64,000 nucleotides of DNA from CALAMD01 sp035301345 (GTDB lineage Bacteria; Bacillota; Bacilli; Bacillales; Amphibacillaceae), in NCBI GenBank assembly GCA_035301345.1, contig DATGUM010000009.1, forward strand, positions 5,819 to 69,818, written 5' to 3'. The notes beneath the pieces were generated by a model, which had not been told where the DNA came from, did not search any database, and was given only the letters and a program-made list of their open reading frames with translations. Both the position numbers and the translations under genes were made by a program. Of this stretch, positions 44,280 to 53,410 are shown one piece after another (position 1 is the first letter of the stretch; the number at the start of each line of letters is the position of its first letter).

Positions 44280-45746
44280 ATGAGCGAATCAAAAGATACA
44301 AAAACATACGAATATTTATCAGAAGATCCAGAAGCGAATGTTATGCCAATTATGATTTCACTTATTATTGGTGCATTTTTCGCTATATTAAATGAAACGT
44401 TGCTTAATATTGCTCTAACAACTTTAATGAAAGAGTTTTCGGTAACGTTGACGAGTGTTCAGTGGATGGCGACTGGATTTATGCTCGTTATGGGAATCGT
44501 TATTCCAGCATCAGCTCTTTTGCTTCAATGGTTTACGACGAGGCAAATGTTTTTAGGAACGATGATTTCATTTACGATAGGTACAATTATTTGTGCGATT
44601 GCACCGACATTCGCCATTTTACTTTTCGGGCGTTTTTTACAAGCAGTAGGAACGGGCTTACTCATCCCGATAATTTTCAATACGTTTTTACTACTTTATC
44701 CACCACATCGCCGTGGTGCAGTTATGGGGATTGTTGGACTTGTAATTATGTTTGCTCCAGCGATTGGGCCAACGTTATCAGGTATTATCGTTGAATATTT
44801 AGGGTGGCGGTTTTTGTTTATAACAGTTATTCCATTCGCACTGTTTTCTATAGTGTTTGCGTATAAATATTTAATCAATATATCTGAAGTAACGAAACCA
44901 AAAATTGACGTCCTCTCAATCGTTTGTTCGACGATTGGATTTGGTGGTGTCGTGTTTGGCTTTAGTTCAGCTGGAAGTAGTCCGGCTGGATTTTTATCAC
45001 CGATTTCATACGTGCCGATTGTCGTTGGAGGAATCGCTTTATTAATCTTTTCTTTAAGACAATTGAAATTAGAAGCACCTGTGTTAGATTTACGTGTATT
45101 TAAGTATCCGATGTATTCTTTCGGGGTATTGTTATTCGTCATTATCATTATGATGATGTTTGCTTCAGAAATTATTTTACCTGTATATATGCAGGGGCCA
45201 CTTGGGCTCGCAGCTGCAACAGCAGGTATTCTACTATTGCCGGGTAGTTTGATCAATGGTTTATTATCGCCAGTAACAGGAAGACTGTTTGATAAATATG
45301 GTCCACGAGTATTAATGATTCCTGCGACTATTTTGTTAAGTTTGACGATTTTATCACTTACGCAGTTACATGACGCGACGCCTAAATGGGTCATCGTCAT
45401 TAGCTATATTTGTTTAATGATTTCAATTGCTGCGATTATGATGCCAGCAGAGACGAATGGCTTGAATCAATTACCGAAACATTTGTATCCACATGGTACA
45501 GCGATTATGACGACGTTGCAGCCAGTGTCCGGAGCGATCGGTGTATCTGTGTTTATTAGTATTATGAATGCACGCCAACTTCATTATTTAAATAACGTGA
45601 CGAATCCTACGAGCGAACAAGCCATTAATAATGGATTGCTCGCAGGTGTTGAACTCGTTTACTGGATTGGATTTATTATTTCAATCATTGCTGTTATTAT
45701 GTCGTTCTTTATTTATCGCGCAGAACCGATAGAGGAACCTCTGTAA
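44280..45746 (+). CDS. MFS drug exporter, DHA2 (EmrB/QacA) family
   Basis: This 488-residue protein with fourteen predicted helices is a proton-driven multidrug exporter. 'AFFAILNETLLNIALTTLMKEF' in helix 1 and 'VQWMATGFMLVMGIVIPASALL' are the DHA2 openings, and 'LFGRFLQAVGTGLLIPI' and 'GIVGLVIMFAPAIGPTLSG' are motifs B and C of antiporters. An in-frame TTG lies at 44262, but GAAGGGA nine bases before ATG 44280 favours that start. TAAAAT at 44239-44244 may be its -10. A TetR gene follows. Confidence 0.88.
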   Translation: MSESKDTKTYEYLSEDPEANVMPIMISLIIGAFFAILNETLLNIALTTLMKEFSVTLTSVQWMATGFMLVMGIVIPASALLLQWFTTRQMFLGTMISFTIGTIICAIAPTFAILLFGRFLQAVGTGLLIPIIFNTFLLLYPPHRRGAVMGIVGLVIMFAPAIGPTLSGIIVEYLGWRFLFITVIPFALFSIVFAYKYLINISEVTKPKIDVLSIVCSTIGFGGVVFGFSSAGSSPAGFLSPISYVPIVVGGIALLIFSLRQLKLEAPVLDLRVFKYPMYSFGVLLFVIIIMMMFASEIILPVYMQGPLGLAAATAGILLLPGSLINGLLSPVTGRLFDKYGPRVLMIPATILLSLTILSLTQLHDATPKWVIVISYICLMISIAAIMMPAETNGLNQLPKHLYPHGTAIMTTLQPVSGAIGVSVFISIMNARQLHYLNNVTNPTSEQAINNGLLAGVELVYWIGFIISIIAVIMSFFIYRAEPIEEPL

Positions 45747-45750
45747 AAAA

Positions 45751-45802
45751 TGACCTGTCTGTTATTCATTACTTTTAGTGATGAATAGGAGGCAGGTTTT
45801 AT
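45751..45802 (+). terminator. Terminator between the DHA2 exporter and the TetR gene
   Basis: ACCTGTCTGTTATTCAT pairs imperfectly with ATGAATAGGAGGCAGGT (45781-45797), and TTTTATTTG follows. Confidence 0.7.
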
Positions 45803-45854
45803 TTGTGTAAATCGCTATTTCCATTGAATTATCCGACTATTTGTACTATTCTAT

Positions 45855-45874
45855 AGTTAGTTTATAAAATAACT
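45855..45874. promoter_or_regulatory. Candidate TetR operator
   Basis: AGTTAGTTTA and TAAAATAACT form a near-perfect 20-base palindrome 19 bases before the TetR start. A half-site AGTTAGATTA recurs at 44250-44259, 21 bases before the exporter start. Autoregulation and control of the exporter are inferred. Confidence 0.5.
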
Positions 45875-45892
45875 GAGTAAGGAGGGCTTCTC

Positions 45893-46540
45893 ATGGCAAA
45901 ACCGAACGTTGTTACGAAAGAAAGTTTACTAGAGGCTGCTAACGAATGTTTAGTAGAGAATGGTATGCAAGGTTTTACACTCCGTGCTGTTGCTAAATAT
46001 GCAGATGTCACTCAGGGGACGGTTTATTATCATTTTCGGACGAAAGAACAGCTTCTCGTTGATATGGCTACGCATATGAAAGAAATGTCATTAACACATT
46101 TAGAAGAAAAAAACTATTTAGATACAGTTATTCAAGTGAAAAAATCAAATGAGAAGAAAGCAACATTCCACTATAAATTAATATTAATGCTGACGGTTAT
46201 TGGCTTTGATTATCCAGAAATTTTGGAAGAAATGAACGTCGTTTCAAAGGAGCAAGCGAAAAATATTAAACGCCATATGGTCGAACAGTGGGATGAATCG
46301 CCGATTGCACATATATCAGATGACTTGTGGGGCGTGCTTATTCAATCACTAATTGATGGATTAGCGTATCGAGCGGTTCAGTCAGATGAATATACAATTG
46401 GTGAATTATTCCGAGCGGCAAATGAATTGTTAACGTATATTTCAGAAGCAAAAGTATCTGAAGCAAGCGAGGAAGAATCGTCAGACGAAGGATCGCGTCC
46501 GATGTTTGGGTTACCGAAAAAGAATAATTTATTTTATTAA
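45893..46540 (+). CDS. TetR-family transcriptional regulator
   Basis: This 215-residue repressor has the TetR helix-turn-helix 'FTLRAVAKYADVTQGTVYYHFRTKEQLLVDMATHM' at residues ~26-60 and a variable ligand-binding domain ending in an acidic, Ser-rich tail ('SEASEEESSDEGS'). The neighbouring DHA2 exporter is the probable target, a common pairing. GGAGGG precedes the ATG at 45893. Confidence 0.88.
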   Translation: MAKPNVVTKESLLEAANECLVENGMQGFTLRAVAKYADVTQGTVYYHFRTKEQLLVDMATHMKEMSLTHLEEKNYLDTVIQVKKSNEKKATFHYKLILMLTVIGFDYPEILEEMNVVSKEQAKNIKRHMVEQWDESPIAHISDDLWGVLIQSLIDGLAYRAVQSDEYTIGELFRAANELLTYISEAKVSEASEEESSDEGSRPMFGLPKKNNLFY

Positions 46541-46577
46541 TTGGGTACGGGCGGAAACGTCCATACCCAATTTTTTA
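46537..46577. terminator. Bidirectional terminator after the TetR gene
   Basis: AATTGGGTACGG pairs with CCATACCCAATT (46561-46572) around a short GC-rich loop, with T on the right and AT-rich sequence on the left. It lies between convergent genes. Confidence 0.82.
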
Positions 46578-47396
46578 TTGTAATTGTTGCTCAGGTATGT
46601 GAGTGAACTCAAACCCTTTATCTCGTAGTAGCGGAATCGCTAACTTTACACCTTCAGCTGTTCCACTACTCGGTTGATTCATATGCAGAAGAGCGATGGA
46701 TCCATTATCTGCTTGCATAAGCGCGTCGCGTACTTGTTCTTTAGAGTACGTTGCTCCAGCGTCGCCGAGAATATCGTAATTAACGACTTCATGTCCGAGG
46801 TCATTCGCGATTGAGACAGCAACTTCATCGTAATAAGCTGTTCCTGAACGAAAGAGAGTCATTCGCTCGCCTGTTAGTTCGTAAATATATTCTTGATTAT
46901 CCATAATTTCGTTTACTACTTCTTCTTTTGAACGGGTAGCATCAATACCCCATGCGTCACCACCATCAATCGAAAGTGGCTGATGCTCTGTGCCGTGATT
47001 AGCGATTTTAAACAGGTCGTTATTCGCAAGTTGTTTGAACAACTCTTCGTTACTTTTCGCCCACCGTTTATTAACGAAAATTGTCGCTTGGATTTGTTCG
47101 TCGATTAGAAACTCTAACAATTCCTCATCAACATCATTACCAAAATCGCCTCCGCACGCATCGAATGTAAGAGCCATTTCTCGCTTGTCTGTTTGAAATG
47201 AATGCTTAACGTTTGTAACATCCTCTCCCCACTCGCTTGCTTCATCGGGATAATCTGCTAACGATAGTTGCTTCTGAAAAACTTTCTCTTCTTTATTCAG
47301 TTGAATAGTAGGTGCATCTGCCGCAGTTTTTTGTTCGCTTTCTGAGCAACTAACTAAAAGAATCATCATAAAAAGGATAGGAATCAGCTTTTTCAT
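46575..47396 (-). CDS. Polysaccharide deacetylase-family lipoprotein
   Basis: This 273-residue protein has a lipoprotein signal ('MMILLVSC') and a NodB-type deacetylase domain. The metal motif reads 'MALTFDACGGDFG' (Asp pair region TFDxxGG rather than TFDDG) and 'ANHGTEHQPLSI' supplies the His-x3-His. 'MTLFRSGTAYYDE' and 'IALLHMNQPSSGT' are the third and last motifs. It should deacetylate cell-wall or exopolysaccharide N-acetyl sugars outside the cell. GAGGTG before ATG 47396 rules out the longer reading to 47432. Confidence 0.87.
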   Translation of the reverse strand: MKKLIPILFMMILLVSCSESEQKTAADAPTIQLNKEEKVFQKQLSLADYPDEASEWGEDVTNVKHSFQTDKREMALTFDACGGDFGNDVDEELLEFLIDEQIQATIFVNKRWAKSNEELFKQLANNDLFKIANHGTEHQPLSIDGGDAWGIDATRSKEEVVNEIMDNQEYIYELTGERMTLFRSGTAYYDEVAVSIANDLGHEVVNYDILGDAGATYSKEQVRDALMQADNGSIALLHMNQPSSGTAEGVKLAIPLLRDKGFEFTHIPEQQLQ

Positions 47397-47401
47397 GTGA
47401 C

Positions 47402-48088
47402 TCACCTCAATTGTTCTGAGAACAGAAGCCAAGGATCAACTGTCACGGGAGGGAGTGAATGACACGTAATTATTTCATCTTTTGTCGTATGCGGTAAGCT
47501 TAATTCACGCGCCCATAATGCAATTTGTTGCCCTGGCTTGTTGACTCCTTTTCCGTACTTTTGATCACCAAAAATAGGTGTACCTTCTGTTGCAAGCTGG
47601 ACTCTAATCTGATGAGAGCGGCCTGTTTGGAGCTCGACAGAAAGTAAGGATAGTCCATTATGAGATTGGATCACTTCATAGTTTAAAATAGCTTTTTTTG
47701 CGTGTTTCGTTGCTTTTTTTGATGCATGAACGAAGTTGCGTTTTCTATCTTTTTCTAAATAGTGAACGAGTGTTGCACGTTTTTGTTTAGGCGTTCCACG
47801 TACGACAGTCAAATATGTTCGTTTAATATTTTTTTGTCGTAAATGATTCGCTAAGCGTGAAGCGGCTTTAGACGTTTTTGCAAAAACGATTGCACCACCG
47901 ACCGGGCGATCAAGTCGGTGAACGAGTCCGAGATAAACGTTTCCAAGTTTATTGTAGCGGACTTTTATATCTTCTTTTAAAATAGTTAATAAATCTTCAT
48001 CATGACTGCTGTCTTGTTGCACAGGTATGTTGACTGGTTTTTCGACGACGAGTAAGTGATTGTCTTCGTATAAAATGTTAATGTTCAA
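47402..48088 (-). CDS. RluA-family pseudouridine synthase
   Basis: This 228-residue enzyme isomerises uridine in rRNA or tRNA. The catalytic Asp is in 'YLGLVHRLDRPVGGAIVFAKTSKAA'; 'LLSVELQTGRSHQIRVQLATEGTPIFGDQKYG' is the second family motif. It lacks the N-terminal S4 domain of RluD/RluB types, so it resembles short Bacillus paralogs, and its exact target is unknown. The start TTG 48088 has GTAGG upstream. Five bases separate it from the deacetylase start, implying one operon. Confidence 0.9.
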   Translation of the reverse strand: MNINILYEDNHLLVVEKPVNIPVQQDSSHDEDLLTILKEDIKVRYNKLGNVYLGLVHRLDRPVGGAIVFAKTSKAASRLANHLRQKNIKRTYLTVVRGTPKQKRATLVHYLEKDRKRNFVHASKKATKHAKKAILNYEVIQSHNGLSLLSVELQTGRSHQIRVQLATEGTPIFGDQKYGKGVNKPGQQIALWARELSLPHTTKDEIITCHSLPPVTVDPWLLFSEQLR

Positions 48089-48309
48089 TGAATAACCTAC
48101 TTTCCTATAATTACATGAATACGTTAATCGCTATTATATCATCACGAACCGCTGACGCAAAAATAGTTATGAATATAAATTTATGAAAAGATTTCGTTGT
48201 ATTTTTGTGAGTGATGATTTTTTAAACAAGTTGTTTCAGTAATTATCGTATAAAAAAAGAGAGTTATTCCGTATAATAGATTGTAATTAGTATACGAGGG
48301 GGATTATTC

Positions 48310-50868
48310 GTGCAAGTGATTGTATCTCATGTGAACACAGATTTTGATGCATTAGCTTCAATAGTCGCAGCAAACAAATTATTTCCTGATGCGCAAATGG
48401 TCTTAGCGAATGAACAGAACAAACAAGTGCGCCAGTTTTTATCAATATATCGCGATGTTTTTCATTTCGTATCGCCGAATAATGTCGCATGGGAAGATGT
48501 GACGGAACTTATTTTAGTCGATGAAGCATCCCTTACGCGAGCGAGCTTACAGCGAGAAAAACTTCCGACAGAAAATATTCATGTGACGCTTTATGATCAT
48601 CACCCGCGAAAAACGACTGACGTTAACCCGCAGCAAGGCGTCGTAAAGCGTGTCGGATCAACAGCGACCATTCTCGTGCAAGAACTTGAAAAGAAAAACT
48701 TACAGATAAATGAGTTAGAAGCGACACTGTTCGGTTTAGGCATTTATTCAGATACGCGTTCGTTTACGAATAGTAATACGACAGCGGAAGACTTTGCAGC
48801 AGCTGAATATTTAAAACGACAAGGAATGAATTTGGCGATTGTTCAGCGATTTAATTCAGACGTTTTTCAAAGTAAAGAACCGGAAATGATTTCGGAATTA
48901 TTGCAAGTTGCGACAACTCACCAATACGAAGGTCTAGAGATTATCGTCTGTGCGAAGCAGTATGACGAACACTATTCAGGTTTATCAACGTTAACGCAAA
49001 AGCTTTTACAAATAACGAATAGTGACGCACTCATTACGATTGCACAAATGAAAAATAACGTCTATATCGTCGGACGTGCACATACGAATCGTGTGAACTT
49101 ACTGCCACTAATGACTGCATGGAAAGGCGGTGGACATGAAAAGGCCGCTTCAGCGAATGTTAAGCACGGTGACTTTGCGCAAATTGTTGAAAAAGTGACG
49201 GAACAGTTAGCGATGATTGTTAAGCCAGCAGTGACGGCAAGACAGATGATGACGAGCCCGGTGAAAACAGTGGCACCTGAGACGACGATAGATGAAGCGA
49301 CAGAATTAATGTATCGTTACGGACATACGGGCTTTCCAGTGATTGAACACGATCAACTCGTCGGTATCGTCACGCGAAGAGATATGGAAAAGGCGAGTTA
49401 TCACGGACTTGGACATGCACCTGTGAAAGCGTACATGAGTACGAATGTCCTGCAAGTAGGACCTGACGCGACAGCAGAAGAAATACAGGAAAAAATTATT
49501 GAACATAATATCGGTCGATTACCAGTCGTTCGGGATGGACGTTTGTTAGGTATCATTTCACGAACGAACATTATTGAAATTTTACATAAAAAGGCAGATA
49601 CAGGGTTGCTCAGACAGTCAAACGTCGCTGAAGCATTAGCTGAACAACTGTCACAATCTTCTTATGAAATTTTAAAGCAAGTGAGTGCTGTTGCAACGAC
49701 TGAAGACGTTCGTGCTTTTCTCGTCGGTGGTATGGTGCGCGATTTATTACTCGGAAAAAGTAATGAAGATATTGATATCGTCGTTGAAGGTGACGGGATT
49801 GTCTTTGCGAAAAAATTAAAACAATCGTATGCAGGTGACGTCATTACACATGAAAAGTTTGGCACAGCTACGTGGACGACGACAAAAGGTGTTGAAATTG
49901 ACATTGCGTCATCACGCTTAGAATTTTATACACGTCCTGCAGTGCTTCCAGACGTTGAACGATCGACGTTTAATGAAGATTTGCAGCGGAGAGATTTTAC
50001 GATCAATGCGATTGCTATTCATTTGAATGACGATTCATTTGGCGATATCGTTGATCCTTTTCGCGGACAAAAGGATTTACGGGATCAAACGATTAGAACG
50101 TTGCATAATTTAAGTTTCGTTGAAGATCCGACACGTATTTTAAGGGGAATCCGATTTGAAACACGGTTCGGCTTTTCGATGGACGAACAGACAGAGCAGT
50201 TAGCAATCGAGTCAATGCCGAAGATAAAAGAATTATCAGCGCGACGACTGATGAATGATTTAACGACTTTATTCTCTGAGGGTAATACAGAAGAGAAAAT
50301 GAAGCGTCTATTCGAGTTATCATTTTGGGAACAATATTCAATTGATAACGAACGAGAAAGCTCGTCAATTAAACAGTTGAAGCATTTTAACAGACTCATT
50401 GAAACGCATGAGATCGCGAAGCAGTTAGTCGTTTTCTTGCAATTTATTATCCCGTTTTCTCAAGCACGTACGTTAAACGAAGCGGAACCGTTTGCCTTGA
50501 CGAAAAGTGAACGAAAGTGTTTACAAGAAATAATTGAGCTACAAGATGAAGCGGTTTTACGTGAACACGGAACGATTGGGGAAAAGCACTACACATTAAA
50601 AGATTTTTCAGAAGAAGCGCTTTTATTTATGAGTGCACAGTTGTCGAATAAAACGCGTGAAACGATTGTCCGGTACGTTAATAAACGTGAACAATTAAAG
50701 CCATTATTAACAGGTGCCGACTTAAAGCAATTAGGGTTAAAACCAGGGAGTTATTATTCACGCATTTTATTGTCTGTTGAAGAACGTGTGTTAGACGATA
50801 AAATAACGACTAAAGCAGAGGCCCTAGCTTGGGTGAAAGAAAACGCGAATGAATTCATAAATAGGTAG
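48310..50868 (+). CDS. DHH-CBS-tRNA nucleotidyltransferase fusion (CCA/A-adding type)
   Basis: This 852-residue cytoplasmic protein joins three modules. Residues 1-305 are a DHH/DHHA1 phosphoesterase ('SHVNTDFDALASIVAA', 'LYDHHPRKT', 'WKGGGHEKAASAN'). Residues ~312-427 are two CBS domains. Residues ~455-850 are a class II tRNA nucleotidyltransferase ('FLVGGMVRDLLLGKSNEDIDIVV', 'RRDFTINAIAI', 'DPTRILRGIRFETRFGF'). It probably adds CCA, or only the terminal A, to tRNA. GTG 48310 follows GAGGGGG. bceR follows after eight bases. The only tRNA in the window lacks an encoded CCA. Confidence 0.9.
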   Translation: MQVIVSHVNTDFDALASIVAANKLFPDAQMVLANEQNKQVRQFLSIYRDVFHFVSPNNVAWEDVTELILVDEASLTRASLQREKLPTENIHVTLYDHHPRKTTDVNPQQGVVKRVGSTATILVQELEKKNLQINELEATLFGLGIYSDTRSFTNSNTTAEDFAAAEYLKRQGMNLAIVQRFNSDVFQSKEPEMISELLQVATTHQYEGLEIIVCAKQYDEHYSGLSTLTQKLLQITNSDALITIAQMKNNVYIVGRAHTNRVNLLPLMTAWKGGGHEKAASANVKHGDFAQIVEKVTEQLAMIVKPAVTARQMMTSPVKTVAPETTIDEATELMYRYGHTGFPVIEHDQLVGIVTRRDMEKASYHGLGHAPVKAYMSTNVLQVGPDATAEEIQEKIIEHNIGRLPVVRDGRLLGIISRTNIIEILHKKADTGLLRQSNVAEALAEQLSQSSYEILKQVSAVATTEDVRAFLVGGMVRDLLLGKSNEDIDIVVEGDGIVFAKKLKQSYAGDVITHEKFGTATWTTTKGVEIDIASSRLEFYTRPAVLPDVERSTFNEDLQRRDFTINAIAIHLNDDSFGDIVDPFRGQKDLRDQTIRTLHNLSFVEDPTRILRGIRFETRFGFSMDEQTEQLAIESMPKIKELSARRLMNDLTTLFSEGNTEEKMKRLFELSFWEQYSIDNERESSSIKQLKHFNRLIETHEIAKQLVVFLQFIIPFSQARTLNEAEPFALTKSERKCLQEIIELQDEAVLREHGTIGEKHYTLKDFSEEALLFMSAQLSNKTRETIVRYVNKREQLKPLLTGADLKQLGLKPGSYYSRILLSVEERVLDDKITTKAEALAWVKENANEFINR

Positions 50869-50876
50869 GTGATTGT

Positions 50877-51569
50877 ATGTATAAATTATTAATTGTTGAA
50901 GACGAAGAAAGTATCGCAAAAACGTTAAAGGGTCATTTAGAAAAGTACGGTTATGAATGTCATATTATCACTGATTTTACGACTGTTTTAGATACATTTT
51001 TAGACGTTGATCCACATCTCGTCTTAATGGACATTAATTTACCTGCTTTTGACGGTTACTATTGGTCACGGAAAATTCGTGGGGTTTCAAATTGCCCGAT
51101 CCTTATTATATCAGCGCGAGAAAGTGATATTGATCAAGTGTACGGGATTGAAAATGGGGCGGATGACTTTATTACGAAACCTTTTTCAATGACAGTCGTC
51201 CTTGCAAAAATAAATAGTATGATTCGTCGCGTCTATGGTGCTTATGCAGTGGAAGAAGATTCCCGCTTGTTAACGCGTGGGAATACGACGGTTAACTTAG
51301 ACACGGTTAGAATGTCGACAGACGGAGCGGAAGAGCTACTAACGGTGAAAGAGTTGCAATTATTTACAATACTGTTCGAATCATTCCCAAATGTAGCGAC
51401 ACGACAACAATTGCTTGAAGCAATTTGGGATGATGAAACGTTCGTTGAAGAAAATACGTTATCAGTAAATATCGCTCGTTTACGAAAGAAACTCGTCACT
51501 GTGAATTCAACGCTAGAAATAACGACGATTCGCGGGATTGGTTATCAATTAGTGGAGCAAGACGTATGA
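50877..51569 (+). CDS. OmpR-family response regulator (BceR-like)
   Basis: This 230-residue protein has a receiver domain with the phospho-Asp in 'HLVLMDINLPAFDG' and Lys in 'FITKPFSMTVVLAKI', and a C-terminal winged helix ('LLTVKELQLFTILFES', 'NTLSVNIARLRKKL', 'TIRGIGYQL'). The 'YYWSRKIRGVSNCPIL' segment is typical of BceR-type regulators that answer to peptide antibiotics. It overlaps the kinase gene by four bases and lies ahead of a BceAB transporter. Confidence 0.9.
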   Translation: MYKLLIVEDEESIAKTLKGHLEKYGYECHIITDFTTVLDTFLDVDPHLVLMDINLPAFDGYYWSRKIRGVSNCPILIISARESDIDQVYGIENGADDFITKPFSMTVVLAKINSMIRRVYGAYAVEEDSRLLTRGNTTVNLDTVRMSTDGAEELLTVKELQLFTILFESFPNVATRQQLLEAIWDDETFVEENTLSVNIARLRKKLVTVNSTLEITTIRGIGYQLVEQDV

Positions 51570-52543
51570 AATTATTTATTAAAGATCACTTATCGTTCGT
51601 TATTTTTTATATCGTCGCGGCAATCGGTTTACCAATGACGATTCACGTCCTTGATCGGTTCGAAAATCATTTTATCTATTATGTTGTTTTGATGATGATT
51701 TTGCTTGCGTCGTTTTTAGTCATTCGTTATTTACGCCGGAAAAAGATGTATGACTCTTTAGCAACGAAGCAAATAAATAATGACTTACCACTTCATGATC
51801 CACTTGCTCCAGTTGAAAAAAGTTACGATAAAAAAATGCAAGACGTTCAATCATACATGCTAGAACGCGAGCGAGCACACAAACAGTTTGCTGATGAACA
51901 ACAATTACTCATATCACACGCTGTCCATCAAATGAAAACACCACTTTCTGTTATTCAACTACTTATTCAAACGAATGAACGAACGTATCCACAGATGATG
52001 CAAGAATGGACGGATATTCAGACAGAATGCCATAAGTTAAACGTCTCACTCAACCAATTGCTTACGTATAGCCGCTCGCATGAATTACTCGCTGACGTTA
52101 AAATTGAACGCGTGTCTCTGAAAGAAATGGTTCAAGAAGTGATTAATGATTTAAAAGCTTATTTTATTGAGCGACATATGTTTCCTAAAGTGACGTCTGC
52201 TGAAGACACTTTTATATATACAGATAGGAAATGGATGAAAGTCGTTATTTACCAATTGTTAAATAACGCGATTAAATATGGTTATGAGCAGACGACAATA
52301 GAGGTAGCGTTTGACGACGAAGCACTTACTGTTAAAAATGAAGGGAAAACGATTGATAAAAGCGATATAAAACGCGTATTTGACTTGTTTTACACAGGGA
52401 TAAAAGGGCGCGAATCAGGTGAAGCAACAGGCATTGGTTTATATTTAGTGAAAAGAATACTCGAGACGTTAGATTGTTCTTATGACTTAAAATCAGCTGA
52501 GGAAGTCACTCGTTTTACAGTTCACTTTTCAAAACAAAAATGA
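51566..52543 (+). CDS. Intramembrane-sensing histidine kinase (BceS-like)
   Basis: This 325-residue kinase has two membrane helices (about residues 9-28 and 36-54) with almost no extracellular loop, typical of BceS kinases that sense through their ABC transporter. The phospho-His is in 'SHAVHQMKTPLSVIQLL'. 'LLNNAIKYGYEQTT' and 'GEATGIGLYLVKRILE' are the N and G boxes. It forms the pair with the preceding regulator; the ABC transporter follows. Confidence 0.92.
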   Translation: MKLFIKDHLSFVIFYIVAAIGLPMTIHVLDRFENHFIYYVVLMMILLASFLVIRYLRRKKMYDSLATKQINNDLPLHDPLAPVEKSYDKKMQDVQSYMLERERAHKQFADEQQLLISHAVHQMKTPLSVIQLLIQTNERTYPQMMQEWTDIQTECHKLNVSLNQLLTYSRSHELLADVKIERVSLKEMVQEVINDLKAYFIERHMFPKVTSAEDTFIYTDRKWMKVVIYQLLNNAIKYGYEQTTIEVAFDDEALTVKNEGKTIDKSDIKRVFDLFYTGIKGRESGEATGIGLYLVKRILETLDCSYDLKSAEEVTRFTVHFSKQK

Positions 52544-52546
52544 AGA

Positions 52547-52560
52547 TGACAAAAATGTCA
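52547..52560. promoter_or_regulatory. BceR-type operator upstream of the ABC transporter
   Basis: TGACA and TGTCA form a perfect 5-base dyad around AAAA. This matches the TNACA-N4-TGTAA-like boxes reported for BceR-family regulators. It lies 89 bases before the ATPase start, in the 105-base gap after the kinase. A second dyad, TTCAT...ATGAA, lies next to it (52563-52577). Confidence 0.7.
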
Positions 52561-52648
52561 CGTTCATGTCATATGAAGCGATATAACTTTTACCGCCCTT
52601 GCACTATAGTTATCATTAACAAAGAAAGTTAACAAAGGAGCGGTTTGC

Positions 52649-53410
52649 ATGTCTGAAAAAATATTAGTAGTCGATCATTTACAGAAAGAATATATTGGGA
52701 AAGTGACGCACCGAGCGTTAAATGGCATTGATTTTGAATTAAATAAAAATGAATTTGTCGCTGTGATGGGACCTTCGGGGAGTGGGAAAACGACATTTCT
52801 TAATTGTATTTCGACGATTGATCAGCCGACTGATGGACAAGTCGCTATTAACGGGAAAAATCCATTTGAAATGAATGATGAAGAACTTGCACAATTTCGC
52901 CGAACAGAGTTAGGGTTTGTTTTTCAAGACTTTAACCTCGTCCATACGTTAACAGTGAAAGAAAATATTTTACTTCCGTTAACGCTAGAGTCAGTCGCAA
53001 GTGATGAAATGGACGAACGCCTAGAAAAGGTCGTGACGTTTCTCGGGATTGAATCTTTATTAGATAAACGAACGTTTGAAATATCTGGCGGACAGAAACA
53101 GCGTGTCGCTATTGCTCGAGCAGTCATTCATGAGCCGAAGTTATTGCTCGCAGATGAGCCGACAGGAAATCTTGACTCAAAATCGGTGAATGACGTTATG
53201 GATTTATTCGCGTCGATTCATGACACATTCGAGTCTTCTATTTTAATGGTGACTCATGACGCTTACGTCGCTAGTTTTGCTGAGCGTGTTATTTTTATTA
53301 GGGACGGTATGCTTTATAACGACATTTATCGTGGTGAAAGTAAGAAACAATTTTACCAAGAAATTATGGACACGTTAACGTTTTTAGGTGGTGGTATGAA
53401 TGAGCTTTAA
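52649..53410 (+). CDS. BceA-like ABC transporter ATP-binding protein
   Basis: This 253-residue ATPase of the MacB/BceA branch has Walker A 'GPSGSGKTT', signature 'ISGGQKQR' and Walker B 'LLADEPTGNLDSKS'. With the BceB-like permease it frees cell-wall lipid targets from peptide antibiotics such as bacitracin and reports flux to the kinase. AAGGAG lies before the ATG. It overlaps the permease gene by 11 bases. Confidence 0.92.
   Translation: MSEKILVVDHLQKEYIGKVTHRALNGIDFELNKNEFVAVMGPSGSGKTTFLNCISTIDQPTDGQVAINGKNPFEMNDEELAQFRRTELGFVFQDFNLVHTLTVKENILLPLTLESVASDEMDERLEKVVTFLGIESLLDKRTFEISGGQKQRVAIARAVIHEPKLLLADEPTGNLDSKSVNDVMDLFASIHDTFESSILMVTHDAYVASFAERVIFIRDGMLYNDIYRGESKKQFYQEIMDTLTFLGGGMNEL

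Noticed and set aside
44696..45400. 234-codon antisense frame inside the DHA2 exporter gene
   Set aside because: It lies wholly opposite a clear MFS gene. Low-complexity Asn/Ile/Pro-rich product, no ribosome site: a codon-bias shadow.
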